A DNA stretch of 64,000 nt from Notamacropus eugenii. Its lineage: Eukaryota > Chordata > Mammalia > Diprotodontia > Macropodidae. Below, in pieces: positions 47,066-58,898 of this stretch; within the stretch, counting starts at the first letter, position 1; every line of letters begins with the position of its first letter. The stretch spans positions 67,721,830 to 67,785,829 of the forward strand of contig NC_092878.1 of assembly GCF_028372415.1 (NCBI RefSeq). The letters run 5' to 3'. A model generated the notes under the pieces. The model was not told where the DNA came from. It worked only from the letters and a program-made list of their open reading frames with translations, and did no database searches. A program made the position numbers and the translations under genes.

Positions 47066-48305
47066 TAGGGTTTGAATCAAGTGCATTTAGGGTTAGGGTT
47101 AGAATCGAGGTTAGGGTTAGGGTTAGAATCGAATGCATTTAGGGTTAGGGTTAGAATCGATAAAATCAAGGGTTAGGGTTAGAATCGAGGTGAGGGTTAG
47201 AATTGAGGGTTAGGGTTAGAATCGAGTGCATTTAGGGTTAGGGTTAAGCTTAGGGTTAGAATGGAGGGTTAGGGTTAGGGTTAGAATTGAGTGCATTTTG
47301 CATTTTAAGGGTTAGAACCAAGTGCATTTAGGGTTAGGGTTAGAATTGAAGGTTAGAGTTGAGGTTAGGGTTAGAATCGAGTGCATTTAGAATCAAGCGT
47401 TAGGGTTAGGGTTAGGGTTAGGGTTAGAGTTAGGGTTAGAATCTAGGGTTAGGGTTAGGGTTAGGGCTTACGGTTAGGGTTAGGGTTAGGGTTAGGGTTA
47501 GGGTTAGAATCGAGTGCATTTAGGGCTAGAATAGAGTGCCCATTTTAGGGTTAGAATCGAGTGCATTTAGGGCTAGAATAGAGTGCCCTTTTTAGGGTTA
47601 GAATCGAGTGCATTTTTAAGGTTAGGGTTAGGGTTAGGGTTAGAGTTAGAGTTAGAATCTAGGGTTAGGGTTAGGGTTAGGGTTTACGGTTAGGGTTAGG
47701 GTTAGGGTTAGGGTTAGGGTTAGAATTGAGTGCATTTAGGGCTAGAATAGAGTGCCCATTTTAGGGTTAGAATCGAGTGCATTTTTAGGGTTAGGGTTAG
47801 GGTTAGGGTTAGGGTTAGAATCGAGTGCATTTAGAGTTAGAATCGATAGAATCGAGTGCATTTAGGGTTAGAATTGATAGAATCGAGTGCATTTAGGGTT
47901 AGAATAGAGTGCATTTAGGGTTAGGGTTAGGATTAGGGTTAGAATTTAGGGTTAGGGTTAGGGTTAGGGTTAGCATCAAATCGAGTGCATTTAGGGTTAG
48001 GGTTAAAATCGAAGTTAGAATCGAGTGGCCTTTAAGGTTAGGGTTAGGGTTTGGGTTAGGGTTAGGCTTAGGGTTAGATAGAATCGAGTGATAGAGTGCA
48101 TTTAGGGTTAGAATCGAGGCGCATTTAGGGTTGGGGTTAGGGTTTAGGGTTAGAATCGAGGGTTAGAATTGAGCGCATTTTTGGATTAGGATTTAGGTTT
48201 AGGGTTAGAATCGAGGCATTTTAGTGTTACAGTTCGAGTTAGATGTTTAGGGGTAGAATCAAGGTTAGAATGGTAGCATTTTACAGTTGAGGATAGAATC
48301 GAGGC
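47066..48305. repeat. Interstitial telomere-like array with spacer units
   Basis: TTAGGG repeats run left to right in blocks of 2-6 units. They are separated by a recurrent 'agaatcgagtgcattta' element and variants ('aatagagtgccca', 'aattgagtgcattt'). Degenerate units such as 'ttagagttag', 'ttacggttag' and 'gggtttggg' are frequent. A 216-bp higher-order duplication lies at 47,400-47,790. The right end decays into 'gagttagatgtttagggg'. Frames such as Gly-Leu or Arg-Val repeats are artefacts. Confidence 0.95.
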
Positions 48306-50339
48306 AGAAGAGGCTCACTCCATTCATCAAGGAAATGTCATTTCCAATGTTCTTTACTGAGTCTTAATACCACAGCACTGAAAAAAAAAGTAACAAAACT
48401 GTGCTTCTTTAAATTCCTTTGTATTTTTAAATCACTTTTTGACAATTATGATTTCTGATCTTATTTTTTTATACTTTTCATATGCATACATCTTATCTCT
48501 AACTGAATAGTGTATTCCTCAAAGCCATCATGTCATGCCTTTTTCCCCTATACTACATGAGACATCCAACCAGATGCTTTTCAAAATTATCCAAAAAATA
48601 CATTTTGCTTGACTTAGTGATTTCTTAGTTTTCTTCTTGAGAAATAACACATTGCTGAAATATAGCTTGGTTTTCCCAATTTTTTCATTAAAGATAGGTA
48701 TTTACTTATTAGGGAAAAAAATATGTACTTGAATCTATTAAATGGCAAGCTTATTTAAATTAGGATGAGAAAACTAAACTCTTCAATGTATGTTATAAGT
48801 ATTTATTTTATTTAAGTATTATTTTAATTTATATTATTGAAAAATTATTTTATTTATATTTTATTTAAATATTATTTAATAATAATTATTATAATCATAA
48901 TTATTATTCTTATTACTTACCCTTTTGTCTGCACTAAAACCAAATAGAAAGGAGGCCTTTTAATGATAGGTAGAGGAACTACTAAGAACACAGCTGGATG
49001 GTAATATAGTATGCATAGAACCATAAAAATGCCAATTTCTGTTTGTTTGTTTTTTTATTAGAAACTCTCAAAGACATGTTTAGTGATGCCGAACAAGTAG
49101 AAGGCAAAATTGCATTTAAAAAAAAAAAAAAAGCAGGTTCATGGAGTGTACAGGCAGGACACCATTAGCTCAGAAGTTCCTATGCAATCCTTCGTCTTTG
49201 CTCTCCCCCTCCCATCCCTGACCCCAAACCTCTCACATCCTAATAGAAATTCCGACTGGTTGAAATCCTTTTCCCTGGAGCAAATAACAGGGCAGATGGC
49301 AAGTGGTAAAAACTGGGATGATCACTCAAGCTTGATTCTAGGCAGGAAAGGTCAAGGATTATATCAACAAAGTATGGTTCTACTCCAAGGTCTAATTCAG
49401 TGTCTTCTAGAGAATCTTTCATGCAGTTTGCAGTCTGCTGGTTCACATTTATCTGTCAGATGAAAGACAGCACTGTAAGTGACATTTTAGAAAAGCCCCA
49501 GTTTATCAAACAGAACAAATCTTTCTTACCTTGACACATTTTTCTCTCTTAATTTTCACATCTAAGGAATGTGGAGTTTTGTTATGATAGTTGTGCTTCT
49601 GTTGCATGACTTTTGGAGTAACTAGACTATTTTCCTAACATGTGCAACACCTCTATATTTACTTTATAGGTGAATTCACTGGTTTGAAAACTCTGGGAAG
49701 TGTTTAAAGTGTCGTAGAAGGAGGCAATGAGTTGGAGCCAACTTGTGCATTTGACTTAAGCACTGCATAACAAAAAACATCATTCATGACTTGATTTCTT
49801 CTAAGTGAGAGTAGACATGGGTAGTACGAAAAAGAAACCTTTCAAATGACCTAGATGCAACATAGTTCAATTTTTGTATAATGACACCTTAGGTGCAAAG
49901 TTTGCCTTTTTTGCTATGAAATCTCTAGACTTCCTTACATTATATTTTTCAAATATTTATTATTTTCAAAATGTATAATGATTTGCAACTCATTTGATAA
50001 TATGAAGTTGTATATTTTTATTCAATGAATTAGCAACATTTTATTCTATTACAACAGGGTTAGAATGATTGGATAATATTTCAAGATGGAAAACATCATG
50101 CAGGAAATTTTTTAAATGTTTTAACAAGAAATTTATGGTTGTTAAAAAATATCAAAATCAGATATAATTTCAAGGATTTGGAAACTGGCTTTTGTTCTTT
50201 GTGAAGATAACAAGATGTTCTGTTAATATTTGTAATGCATATCATATCCATAAACACGTTCAGAATTTCTTTTTAACTTTTCAATCTAGAAGTTCTGGAA
50301 CAACCATTGGATTGAAACACTTAAATAGTTTTATAAGAT
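48306..50339. other. Unassigned noncoding stretch
   Basis: It includes a very AT-rich patch (48,795-48,915, 'atttatattttattt' style) and an A run at 49,118-49,131. The sequence at 49,140-49,470 is more GC-balanced and open for 117 codons on the plus strand. I recognise no domain, and the composition does not look like a conserved exon. Confidence 0.4.
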
Positions 50340-50515
50340 TTTGAGATGAAAGAATCCTTATAAATCCTCAGATTCCCTATGCTTATTGTACAGATGAATA
50401 AACTGAGGTCCTCAGAGGTTGCCTAAAAGTCACCCAGGTAATAATTAAGTAACAGAGCTAGGACTCAGATATAGATCCTTTTACTTCAGAGGTACTCTTC
50501 ATTTTCATTGCCTCT
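50340..50515 (-). repeat. MIR fragment
   Basis: 'gtacagatgaataaactgag', 'gtcacccaggtaataattaa' and 'acagagctaggactcagata' are antisense MIR landmarks. Confidence 0.65.
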
Positions 50516-50702
50516 CACTGCCATATTTAAATCACAGAGGAAAGGAATATAAAATTCTCCAAATATCTTTAAATACAATAAAAAAAGAAAAGAAAAGGGA
50601 CTTGTAGCCGCAATTTCTAAAAGTAATAGCGAGCCATTGCAATCTATTATAGAAATGAGTAACATAAAATTCTAAGATCAAATAAAATTATGCCCACTTC
50701 TT

Positions 50703-50890
50703 TGTAACTCTTCAATGCTGTGGAATATCTCTAGAAACATTTTGGTATACAACTGATTTTCTTTATATTATTTTTGTCAGTTCCTTGTATGCATGGATAT
50801 TAGATATTTGTCAGTCATATTTGTTGTAAATATTTTCCTGACTATACTCTCCCCCTATGAGCTTTGGCTTCTTAAAACCTCTCAGATAGT
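50703..50890 (-). mobile_element. L1 ORF2 fragment, antisense
   Basis: The reverse of 'acaaggaactgacaaaaata' and 'gacaaatatctaatatccat' is present. These are ORF2 C-terminal landmarks that, in the neighbouring plus-strand L1, would fall around 51,860-51,930. Confidence 0.6.
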
Positions 50891-50904
50891 GTGCATGTAT
50901 GTTA

Positions 50905-52195
50905 AGAAAATATTAAATATAAACCCACATAAATTATCTGCATTTCTACATATTACTAACAAAGCCCAAAAGCAAGAGATAGAGAGAGAAATCCCATTTA
51001 AAGCTCTAGTAGATACTATAAAATATCTGGGAGTCTACCTGTCAAAACAAACCCAGGGACTATATGAACACAATTACAAAACCCTTCACACAAATAAAGT
51101 CAGATCTAAGTAATTGGAAAAACATCAGTTACTCATGTATAGACCAATTAATGTAATAAAGAAGATGATTCTACCTAAATTAATTTACTTATTCAGTGTC
51201 ATACCAATACTACCAGAAAATTATTTTCTAGAGCTAGAAAAAATAATATCAAAATTCATCTGAAACAATAAAAGGTCCAGAATATCAAGTGAATTTATGA
51301 AAAGAAATGCTAGGGAAAGTGGCCTAACTATATCAGATCTCAAATTCTATTATAAAGAAGCAATAATCAAAACCACTTGGTACGGGATAAGAAATAGAGG
51401 GGTAGATCAGTGGAATAGGTTAGGTACCCAAGACACAGAAGTTAATCAACATAGTAGTCTAGTTTGAAAAACCCAAGGGCTCTAGCTTCTGGAGTAAGAA
51501 CTGTTTGCCAAAAACTGCTGGGAAAACTGGATCACTGTGGTGGAAACTAGGCATGTGGAAACTAGGCAGATCAATGCCTGACACTGTATACCAGAATAAA
51601 GTCCAAATGGGTACATTATCTATGTATAAAGGCTGATGCAATAAACAAATTAGGGGAGCAAGGAATAGTTTATTTGTCAAATTTTTGGAGAATGGAGAAA
51701 TTTGTGACCAAACAAAAGATAGAGAACATTATGAAATGCAAAATGGACAGTTTTGATTACATTAAATTGAAAAGTTTTTGCACAAACAAAGCCAATGCAA
51801 CCAAGATTAGGAGAGAAACAGAAAACTGGGAAATAATTTTTGCAACTAATAGCATCTTTGAAAAAGGCCTCATCACTAAAATATATTAAGAGCTGAGTGA
51901 TTTTACAAGAATACAAGTCATTCTCCAATTAATAAATGGTCAAAGAATATAAACAGGCAGTTTTCACAGGTAGACATTAAATCTATCCATAGTCATTTGA
52001 AAAAATGCTCTAAATCGCTATTGATTAGAGAGATGAAAATCAAAACAACTCTGAGGTATCACATTATATGTATCAGATTGGCTAACATGATAAAACAGGA
52101 AGATGATAAATGTTGGAGAAGGGATGGGAGAGTTGGAACACTGATTCATTGTTGGTGGAGCTATGAGCCAATCCAACAATTCTGGGGAGCAATTT
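50905..52195 (+). mobile_element. L1 ORF2 fragment (3' half, both ends truncated)
   Basis: Translation of 50,905-51,110 gives L1 reverse-transcriptase-downstream sequence ('HKLSAFLHITNKAQKQEIE', 'ALVDTIKYLGVYLS'). It continues with 'gtggcctaactatatcagat', 'tagatcagtggaataggtta', 'caatgcaaccaagattagga', 'tagagagatgaaaatcaaaa' and 'gatgataaatgttggagaag', ending at 'attctggggagcaatttt'. Stops and frameshifts break it. There is no 3' UTR, so it was cut on the 3' side after insertion or recombined. Confidence 0.85.
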
Positions 52196-52254
52196 TCTCT
52201 TCTTAAAAGTTCTTACAGTACTAACAATTTAAACCAACATTTTGAACTCTTAAA

Positions 52255-52720
52255 ATACAAGCATAGACTCTTGACTCTAGAGGAACCTTAAAGGTTAAGG
52301 TTAGTTCTATCATTTTATGTAATACAAATTTGATATGCAAAGTTGTAATATGACCTAAGGTCATATACATAGATAAAAGTGTCAGGGTCAGGTCTCCATA
52401 CCAGGTCTTCTGACTCACTGGCCCATGCTTTTTTCTATTTACTATTATTATCTGATACCAATAATAATAATTATAACACAGTACCTTTATATATTGGGTT
52501 AAGATCTACAAAGCACACTCTGTTGTTCACTTGACCCTCATGAACATTCCAAGACAGGTTCTATTATTATTCACAGTTTAAAGATAAGGAGACAAATTTT
52601 GAGATCTTACGTAACTTGTCTGGGTCACACAGTTAACAAGTATCAGAGGCAAAATTCAAACAGATATTTTCTCATTAATTTTCCCATTAATTCTCATGAC
52701 CTATATGCCTGCCTTTCTTT
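52255..52720 (-). repeat. MIR fragments
   Basis: Two antisense MIR-like copies lie at about 52,255-52,435 ('ctccataccaggtcttctga') and 52,480-52,680 ('gttctattattattcacagt', 'tgggtcacacagttaacaag'). Confidence 0.55.
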
Positions 52721-53639
52721 TGTTGTATGTGTGTATTTTTGAGTCTCTGTTGATATCATAAGGTACTGGAAGGTTAGGCCACTTGTTTTGTAACTGGTGG
52801 CACACAATAACTACTCAATAAATAAGGCTTGGGAAATAGTGACACTCCTATGAAATCAAACTTTATGAAATGCCTTCACACAGTCTTTTGCCTCAGCAAG
52901 GGAAGAGAGGGCAGGGAATAATCATTTATCCAATACTTAAAAGTCCTGGCTTTTTATTTACAATGCTCTCCATGCTCCCATGAAGAAGTTAGTTGGTAAG
53001 TGTTTTTACTCAATCTAGTCTGGAAAGATTGAAGCCTGACACAAATATCATTTGTTCAACTGGGAATAAAGTCCAGAAGTTTCAATGTAGTGAGCATGTC
53101 AGAGGAAACTAAATGTTAAGCCTGTAGAGGGTGTGGTGACAAATTTGGATCAACTTACTGCCTTTTCCTGTCTTTCACATCAGTGCTGGTAACACTTGAA
53201 ACCAAAGTTTGGGTAAAAAAAAAGAAAGACACTGAAAATATAACCTGAAGATTAAGGATAAATATCTGTGTATGCTCCTATTTTACAGGAACATCATCAT
53301 AATAAAGTTCCTAAATTTCATCCCAATAGATCACAGGAGCATTATAGATTCCCAGATTTAATTAGTCTCATTTATACAAATAAGGACAGGGCTATAAAGA
53401 ACTTTTGATCTGAGATGGGCAATTATAACATGAAGGCCTTTTTGCTAATAAGATTTTCTTACACAATTTAGGGAGTCATCCAAAAACACCAACTGTTGTT
53501 TGTGGCTTTAAACTCTGAGGCCAAGTATTTGTGGCTATAGGTAAAAACAACCAAGGTACTGTTTCCATAACAGGAAAGCCAAATGAATATGTTTTGAAAA
53601 CAGAGTACACATACATATATCTGTACATGTGTGTGTATC
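52721..53639. other. Unassigned noncoding stretch
   Basis: A short L2-like tail ('ctggtggcacacaataacta', 'ctcaataaataagg') lies at about 52,780-52,830. The rest is unrecognised. Confidence 0.4.
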
Positions 53640-54610
53640 CACATCTACATTCATATAATCACATATCCTAGAGATAAAAGTCACCTTAGAGATAATGTAG
53701 TCCAAAAACTCTCATTTAATAGTTGAAGAAACTGAGATTCAGGGAAGTAATGTAACGTGCCCAAGGTCATATGATGTCAATCTAGAACTGAAACCAGGTA
53801 TTTTGACTTGCTATACTAGTGATCTTTCCATTATAATGTAAAATAATTGAGTTTTGTTAGGTTAGCTTAATCCCATTAAGAAGGTAAAAAATTTACCATC
53901 TTCTGCCTAAATTTGCCCTTCCCTCTCAAATTCTCTATATTTGTTGAGTGCTTCATCATTTTCCCTGTCAAACAGGCTCAAAATATTAGTGTCACACTTT
54001 TTTATTCACTCTTTCATCCACTTAGCTGCTAAGATCTTCCTCATTCTAGGTTAAACAATCTGTCCACTGTGCCACCTAGCTATCCTCTTAAAAGACCATG
54101 GGATAATAGATTTAGTTCTAAAATGACCTGGCATGAAGTTTAGCCCCTTCATTTTACAGCTATAGAAACTGAGTCACTGTTTAATGTACTTGCCCACAGT
54201 CACATAGCTAGTAAATGTCAGAAGAGTCTTTTGAATCCATATCCTTCTAATTCTAGAGCCTTACTCTCAATGCTCTGTACCAAACTGCCTCACAAGCAAA
54301 TATGTACATAATCGCAAAGACATATTGGACTAATGATTAATACTTTAACAGCCACTCAACATACCAAAAGTATAAATGATTCCAGCAATATAGGGAAAAC
54401 ACTCATTTTAGGGACCTTTTCCTTCAAGAAGGAGTAATCTGTCTAGGATTTAGTAGAAAATTTTAGGGGTATATCCAAGATCTATGGGTATTAAGTGACT
54501 TCCACCAGGTCACACAGCTAATAAATGCCAAAGGGAGGATTTGAAGCTAGAGTTTCCTGATTCTAAGTCCTTTGTTCTATCCACTATTGCCTTGCTACTG
54601 TTTCTCACAG
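53640..54610 (-). repeat. Cluster of antisense MIR fragments and a SINE stub
   Basis: MIR-like pieces lie at about 53,660-53,840 ('gaagaaactgagattcaggg'), 54,110-54,295 ('atagaaactgagtcactg') and 54,470-54,600 ('accaggtcacacagctaata'). A stub of the MAR1-type SINE head, in reverse, lies at 54,058-54,090 ('ccactgtgccacctagctat'). Confidence 0.6.
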
Positions 54611-55529
54611 AATCTTAACCTATCAATGTATTATTTATTTAGACAGCCAAGAGATATTTGTCTTTTATTATTAATGTTAATTTTAAAAAATGCTTCTCTA
54701 ATGTATTTATAACTCTTAAAGGAAGCAATTATATCAATTAAGTACTTCATTGATAACAAAAGCAGCAGCAGCAACAGTGGCATAATCTGTTACTTTATGG
54801 GATCTTGATGTCCATGACTGAATAAAAGTAGAGAGGATTTCAGGTTTTGGATTCAGTGTGGAAGTGAACATAATTCCTTCTGCCTATTTAAGCAATGTTT
54901 TCAAGAGACGGTGAATTATGAGGAGAGGGTGTCATATTAAGAGGCTATTTGCTTCATCTACTAGAAGTGAATGAAATGATGGAAACTTGGCTAAGGACAT
55001 ATTAGTTTGGGAGACAGAGAAAGACTACCTTGACTACAATTAGATTTTGGGTATGGGACAAAAGCAGAAAAAGTAGGATAAATCAGCAGGCTTTCAACAC
55101 TGACAGAGGGAAATTGGAACCACTGAGAAAAAAAGAAAATTGGTAAGATAGAGACTGATGCTGACATGCTAACAAGTCTGTTTTACTTTGGTAGAAGAGA
55201 GGAAGACTGCAGGCATGTACTGAGGCAAATATTTTTGACATATCTAATGTGCAAACTCAGTTTGCTTAATTGTATTTATTACAAGGAAGTTGCTCTGTGT
55301 GGAGGAAGAAGACTAGCAGGATCAGTGAGTAATTATAGCAATGTGTAAATAAGGAGAGAAAAGCTGAAAAATATTAAAAGAAAAACTAGAGAAATATCAA
55401 CAGTTCCATTTTAAGCTTTTTTGATAAACATAATTCCCAACAACCTGAAAACTTGATATAAAGAGAAACAGTAAGGAGGCTGATATATATACAGTTTGGA
55501 ATTCTCATAATAATTCTACTGTTGTAATT
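54611..55529. other. Unassigned noncoding stretch
   Basis: No gene or recognised repeat. A short (CAG)n lies near 54,762-54,776. Confidence 0.4.
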
Positions 55530-55685
55530 TTTCAGTTGTTTCAGTCACATATAACTCTTTGTGACCCTCTTTTTATTTGGAGAAAGGACAATTGGGGTTA
55601 AGTGACTTGTCCAGGGTCACCCAGCTAGTAAGTCTCTGAGGCCAGCTTTTTAACTCAGGTCCTCCAGACTCCTGGGCCAAAGTCA
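55530..55685 (-). repeat. Marsupial SINE, antisense, partial
   Basis: 'ttcagttgtttcagtcacat', 'ggttaagtgacttgtccagg', 'gtcacccagctagtaagtct' and 'ctccagactcctgggccaa' are the reverse of the SINE body. The head is missing. A sense MIR-like block follows at about 55,690-55,860. Confidence 0.75.
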
Positions 55686-55929
55686 TTAAATCCCAACTCT
55701 ATTGCATTTAGAGTCAAAAGCCCTGGGTTCAAGTTTTGACTTTTCTGCTTTCTGGCTCGTCTGGGAGTTAAGTTGTTTCACACCTTGAATTGCTTCCTTA
55801 TCTATAACATAAATGATTAGTCTACTTTGAGATTCTGTCTATCACTATATCTTATTCTATCACTTCATCTGTGTAGAGCATTTCCTATCCCTAAACTTCA
55901 GTCCCTTTATATATAAAATTTATCAAATT

Positions 55930-56615
55930 TTAAAAAAGAAATCTTAGGGCAGGCCATGATGGGGATTCGGAGAAACCCCTCCACTTCCCAGCCAGTGGGT
56001 ACCAGGCCCAAGAACCTTTAGGGAAAACCAGAGATAGAAATGGGTCTGTGATGGACAGGATAGATGTCAGCAGAACCGTCTGTGGGCAGCTTTCTCATGA
56101 CTTCTCCAACTTAAAAACTTTTAGACTAGACTTGTTTTCACAAGAACTTTGTTAGACTTACCATCTGATGATTCCTATAAGAAGACTCTAGAAAAGGAAT
56201 GAAAGACTTTGTCAGACCAAATGATTTGGGCATTCATTTTAGCCTCCTGGCCATTCACTTCCTCTTTACTTGACTCCTCCCTCATGGTCTTTGCCATGAT
56301 GGACAGTCCATCACCTTTCCAGATGAAGCTAGGGCCACCTTGAGACTGGGATCAGAACGCAGAGGATGCATCATTGATCTGAGATGCCCTGCCAGGCATT
56401 ATGGCTCCTTCCTGGCCACTGTGGGCTCCACAATCACCCAAATTGGATGGATACAGGACAGCTATTTATCTTGTCTACTACAAAAGGGGCACTCAGAATA
56501 CTACAAAGTTCATAAGTGTGCATTGACTGAGACTTGACATGTGAAACAGTAACTCTATTATGCCTCCCTGGAAGCTAAGACATAAAACAAGAAAAAAAAA
56601 ATAAAAACTTTGTGA
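55930..56615 (+). other. Unidentified transcript-like block with A-rich end
   Basis: The composition is higher in GC than the flanks. An A-rich terminus 'ataaaacaagaaaaaaaaaa' lies at 56,583-56,602, with an AATAAA-like string near it. No reading frame covers it; the longest open stretch is 65 codons at 56,340 and has no motif I recognise. A badly decayed retrocopy of an mRNA is possible but not shown. Confidence 0.25.
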
Positions 56616-58857
56616 GATTGATGAACAACTGCCATCTTTCCTTTCCTTTTCTTCCCACATCTCCCAGTGGCTGGTTACTAGAGGCTCTCCTCCTGCCACC
56701 TGGACACAAAATAGCTGGGAAGCCTTAAAACATCCCTGTCAGAGCTCCTCACAGAAACCAGGGCCTTGAGATCTTCTTGACACTAACAGTAGAATGAGGA
56801 GGAGTGCCTCCCTCCTCCAAGTCCAAAGCCACATATTCTGAAGAGAGTTGGGAAGTCAGCAGTCATTCATTAAGGACCTACTGCATGTCAAGGCAATGGG
56901 CTAAGATCAGGGGATAGACAGAAAAGCAAAAGACAGGATCCCTCTCCTCAAGGAGCTACCAGTCTGCTGTGAGAGACAATGCACAAGCAGCAGGTATATA
57001 TAAGATGAAAGGTACAAGATACAAAGTAGATGAAGGTGATCAAAAAGGGTAACACCTGAGCAGTCGAGGAGGCTGAGTCTTTAAGGACATGAAGGTGAGA
57101 GACAGAACACTACAAAAATGGCAGCTCAAAGGCATGGAGACAAGATCATAGAATATGTGGAGTGGGGAAATGGTGTAAAGAACATGAAAACATTGGAAAC
57201 AGCAAGCCTATGAAGAGCCTGGAATGCCAAACATGGGAGTTTATATTTCATCCTGGAGGTCCTAGGGAGCCACTGAAGTTCATTTTGGGGGATATGGGTT
57301 AGGATGCAGAGTGGGGTGTAACCTTGGCAGCTGAGTGGATGATTGAACAGAATGGGAAGATACTTGGGGAGGATCAGTTAGGTGGCTATTGCAATAATCC
57401 AGGTGAGAGGTGGTGAGGGCCATGGTAGGGTTGTGACTGTGTCAGAAGAGATAAGGGTACAAATAGGAGAGATTTTGTGAAGATAGGATGAACAGACTTT
57501 AGTCATTTAATCTCTCTTGTTATTAGTTCCTTCCTCTGGGGGCAAAGCGGCTAAAGGACTTGATCTGTGAGAACCCTTCCTTTTCTAAATTCTATAATCC
57601 TATTATCTATTTATTCTTCCCATAAGGCCTCAAAGGAATTCATGCTTATCAACACACAAAATGATAGAGATTTACCGGAAGAGAAATGTTGGTGAGTCAA
57701 GAAAAGTGAGAAAGCCTTTGATTCCTACTCTGTTTAAGAATACTTCAGGGATTTTTTTTTCAATTTCAGAGAAAATGAAAGGAAAGGGGGTTGGTTTTCT
57801 CTGGGAAAGATTGATAAAAATATATTAATCTGCTCCAGAATATCTTCATTAAAGCTGATTTACGTGGAAAAATAAATTAAATATTCTTCTGTTAAATTAT
57901 TCTGTTATATGTTAGTTGTACTTCTAAAGCAGTAATGAGGGCTGTGTCTAGTGGGGGACATGAGGAAGAAAGAATGAAAAGAAGAATATTACTCTCATTT
58001 TGAAAAGTCATCAGCAAAATGACAGTTATCAGTTCCTTACCTTATCCTTTCAGTACTGACCACATCATTGTCTTTGCCTCTTAAATCCCTTGCTTCTACC
58101 AGTGTGCCCCAGCCCTGATTTACTACAATCTTAGTCATTTGCCATTTGACCTTCATGATACTCTTGTTTTAGTTCTACACTATTGGTTCTCTCCTAGCCC
58201 AAGTGCAATTCCACCCAGACATTGAGTTAAATCTATTTCATTTTTCATTTGAAATGATCCAAGACCTCTTATTTTCAGAGGTCAGGTTCCACAGTAGCAT
58301 ATTTTGAGTTAACCCATTACTTTAGGTGACCCCACTATGTTTCTCATTGCAGAGATGTTCCTAGGTTTCCTTTAAATTCAGACCAATTGAGATAAACATC
58401 TGCAGGCTCTTGACCAGGCATCAGTTGTTTCTTGCTCATGGAACACTGGTATTTGAAAAAAGAATTATGGAAAGTAGCATATAATATCATTATGCTACCT
58501 GGGAAAGATGAATGGCAAATTCTACCTGGTTTCATAGATGATTTAGGTTATAGATGGAATAATTGACCTCCAGTAACTTCCAGTTACTATGAACAGCCCA
58601 TATTCAGAGAAACGATTCATTAGTTATTTACAAATCTCAGCATCAGAGACAATAGAAGGAAGAGACTTACATAGTACTTTGCTGGTATCAGTTTCTGTCC
58701 TTTGCTTGGAAGAAAGGTATGCTATGGGATAATCAATATATTATTTCACTCACAAGCATATCACAAATGGGATTCAGATCTGAGTATCCTGGTCTTCAAC
58801 TCCAAAATTCTGTTCTACTCTGGCCATGGGGAAATGATCTACCCCTTAATGTTTTTG
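56616..58857. other. Noncoding stretch with a long dispersed-repeat copy
   Basis: 56,860-57,480 is the longest copy of the dispersed family here ('ggacctactgcatgtcaagg', 'ctcctcaaggagctaccagt', 'gaagagcctggaatgccaaa', 'tgcaataatccaggtgagag'). 57,480-58,540 is unassigned. An antisense MIR-like block lies at about 58,690-58,850. Confidence 0.5.
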
Positions 58858-58876
58858 TTTAAAATTTGGTTAATAG
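58858..58876. repeat. Left target-site duplication of HAL1
   Basis: 'tttaaaatttggttaatag', identical to 61,197-61,215. The TTT|AAAA context is the L1 endonuclease consensus. Confidence 0.95.
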
Positions 58877-58885
58877 GAGGGGAGG

Positions 58886-58898
58886 AGCCAAGATGGTG
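58886..58898 (+). promoter_or_regulatory. YY1-like site at HAL1 5' end
   Basis: 'agccaagatggtg' lies about 10 nt from the 5' terminus. In human L1 a YY1 site at the same place fixes the transcription start. The 'aagatgg' core recurs at 2,977, 6,845, 10,280 and 63,529 in the other L1-type 5' ends here. The function is inferred by analogy. Confidence 0.45.

Noticed and set aside
47066..48305. Regularly spaced repeats that might suggest a CRISPR-like array
   Set aside because: The repeat unit is the vertebrate telomere hexamer, the 'spacers' are the same sequence repeated, and the context is a mammalian genome.
49110..49463. 117-codon plus frame as a possible exon
   Set aside because: It begins in an A homopolymer (Lys run) and shows no motif, splice-site pattern or typical codon use. 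Noted only as unassigned sequence.
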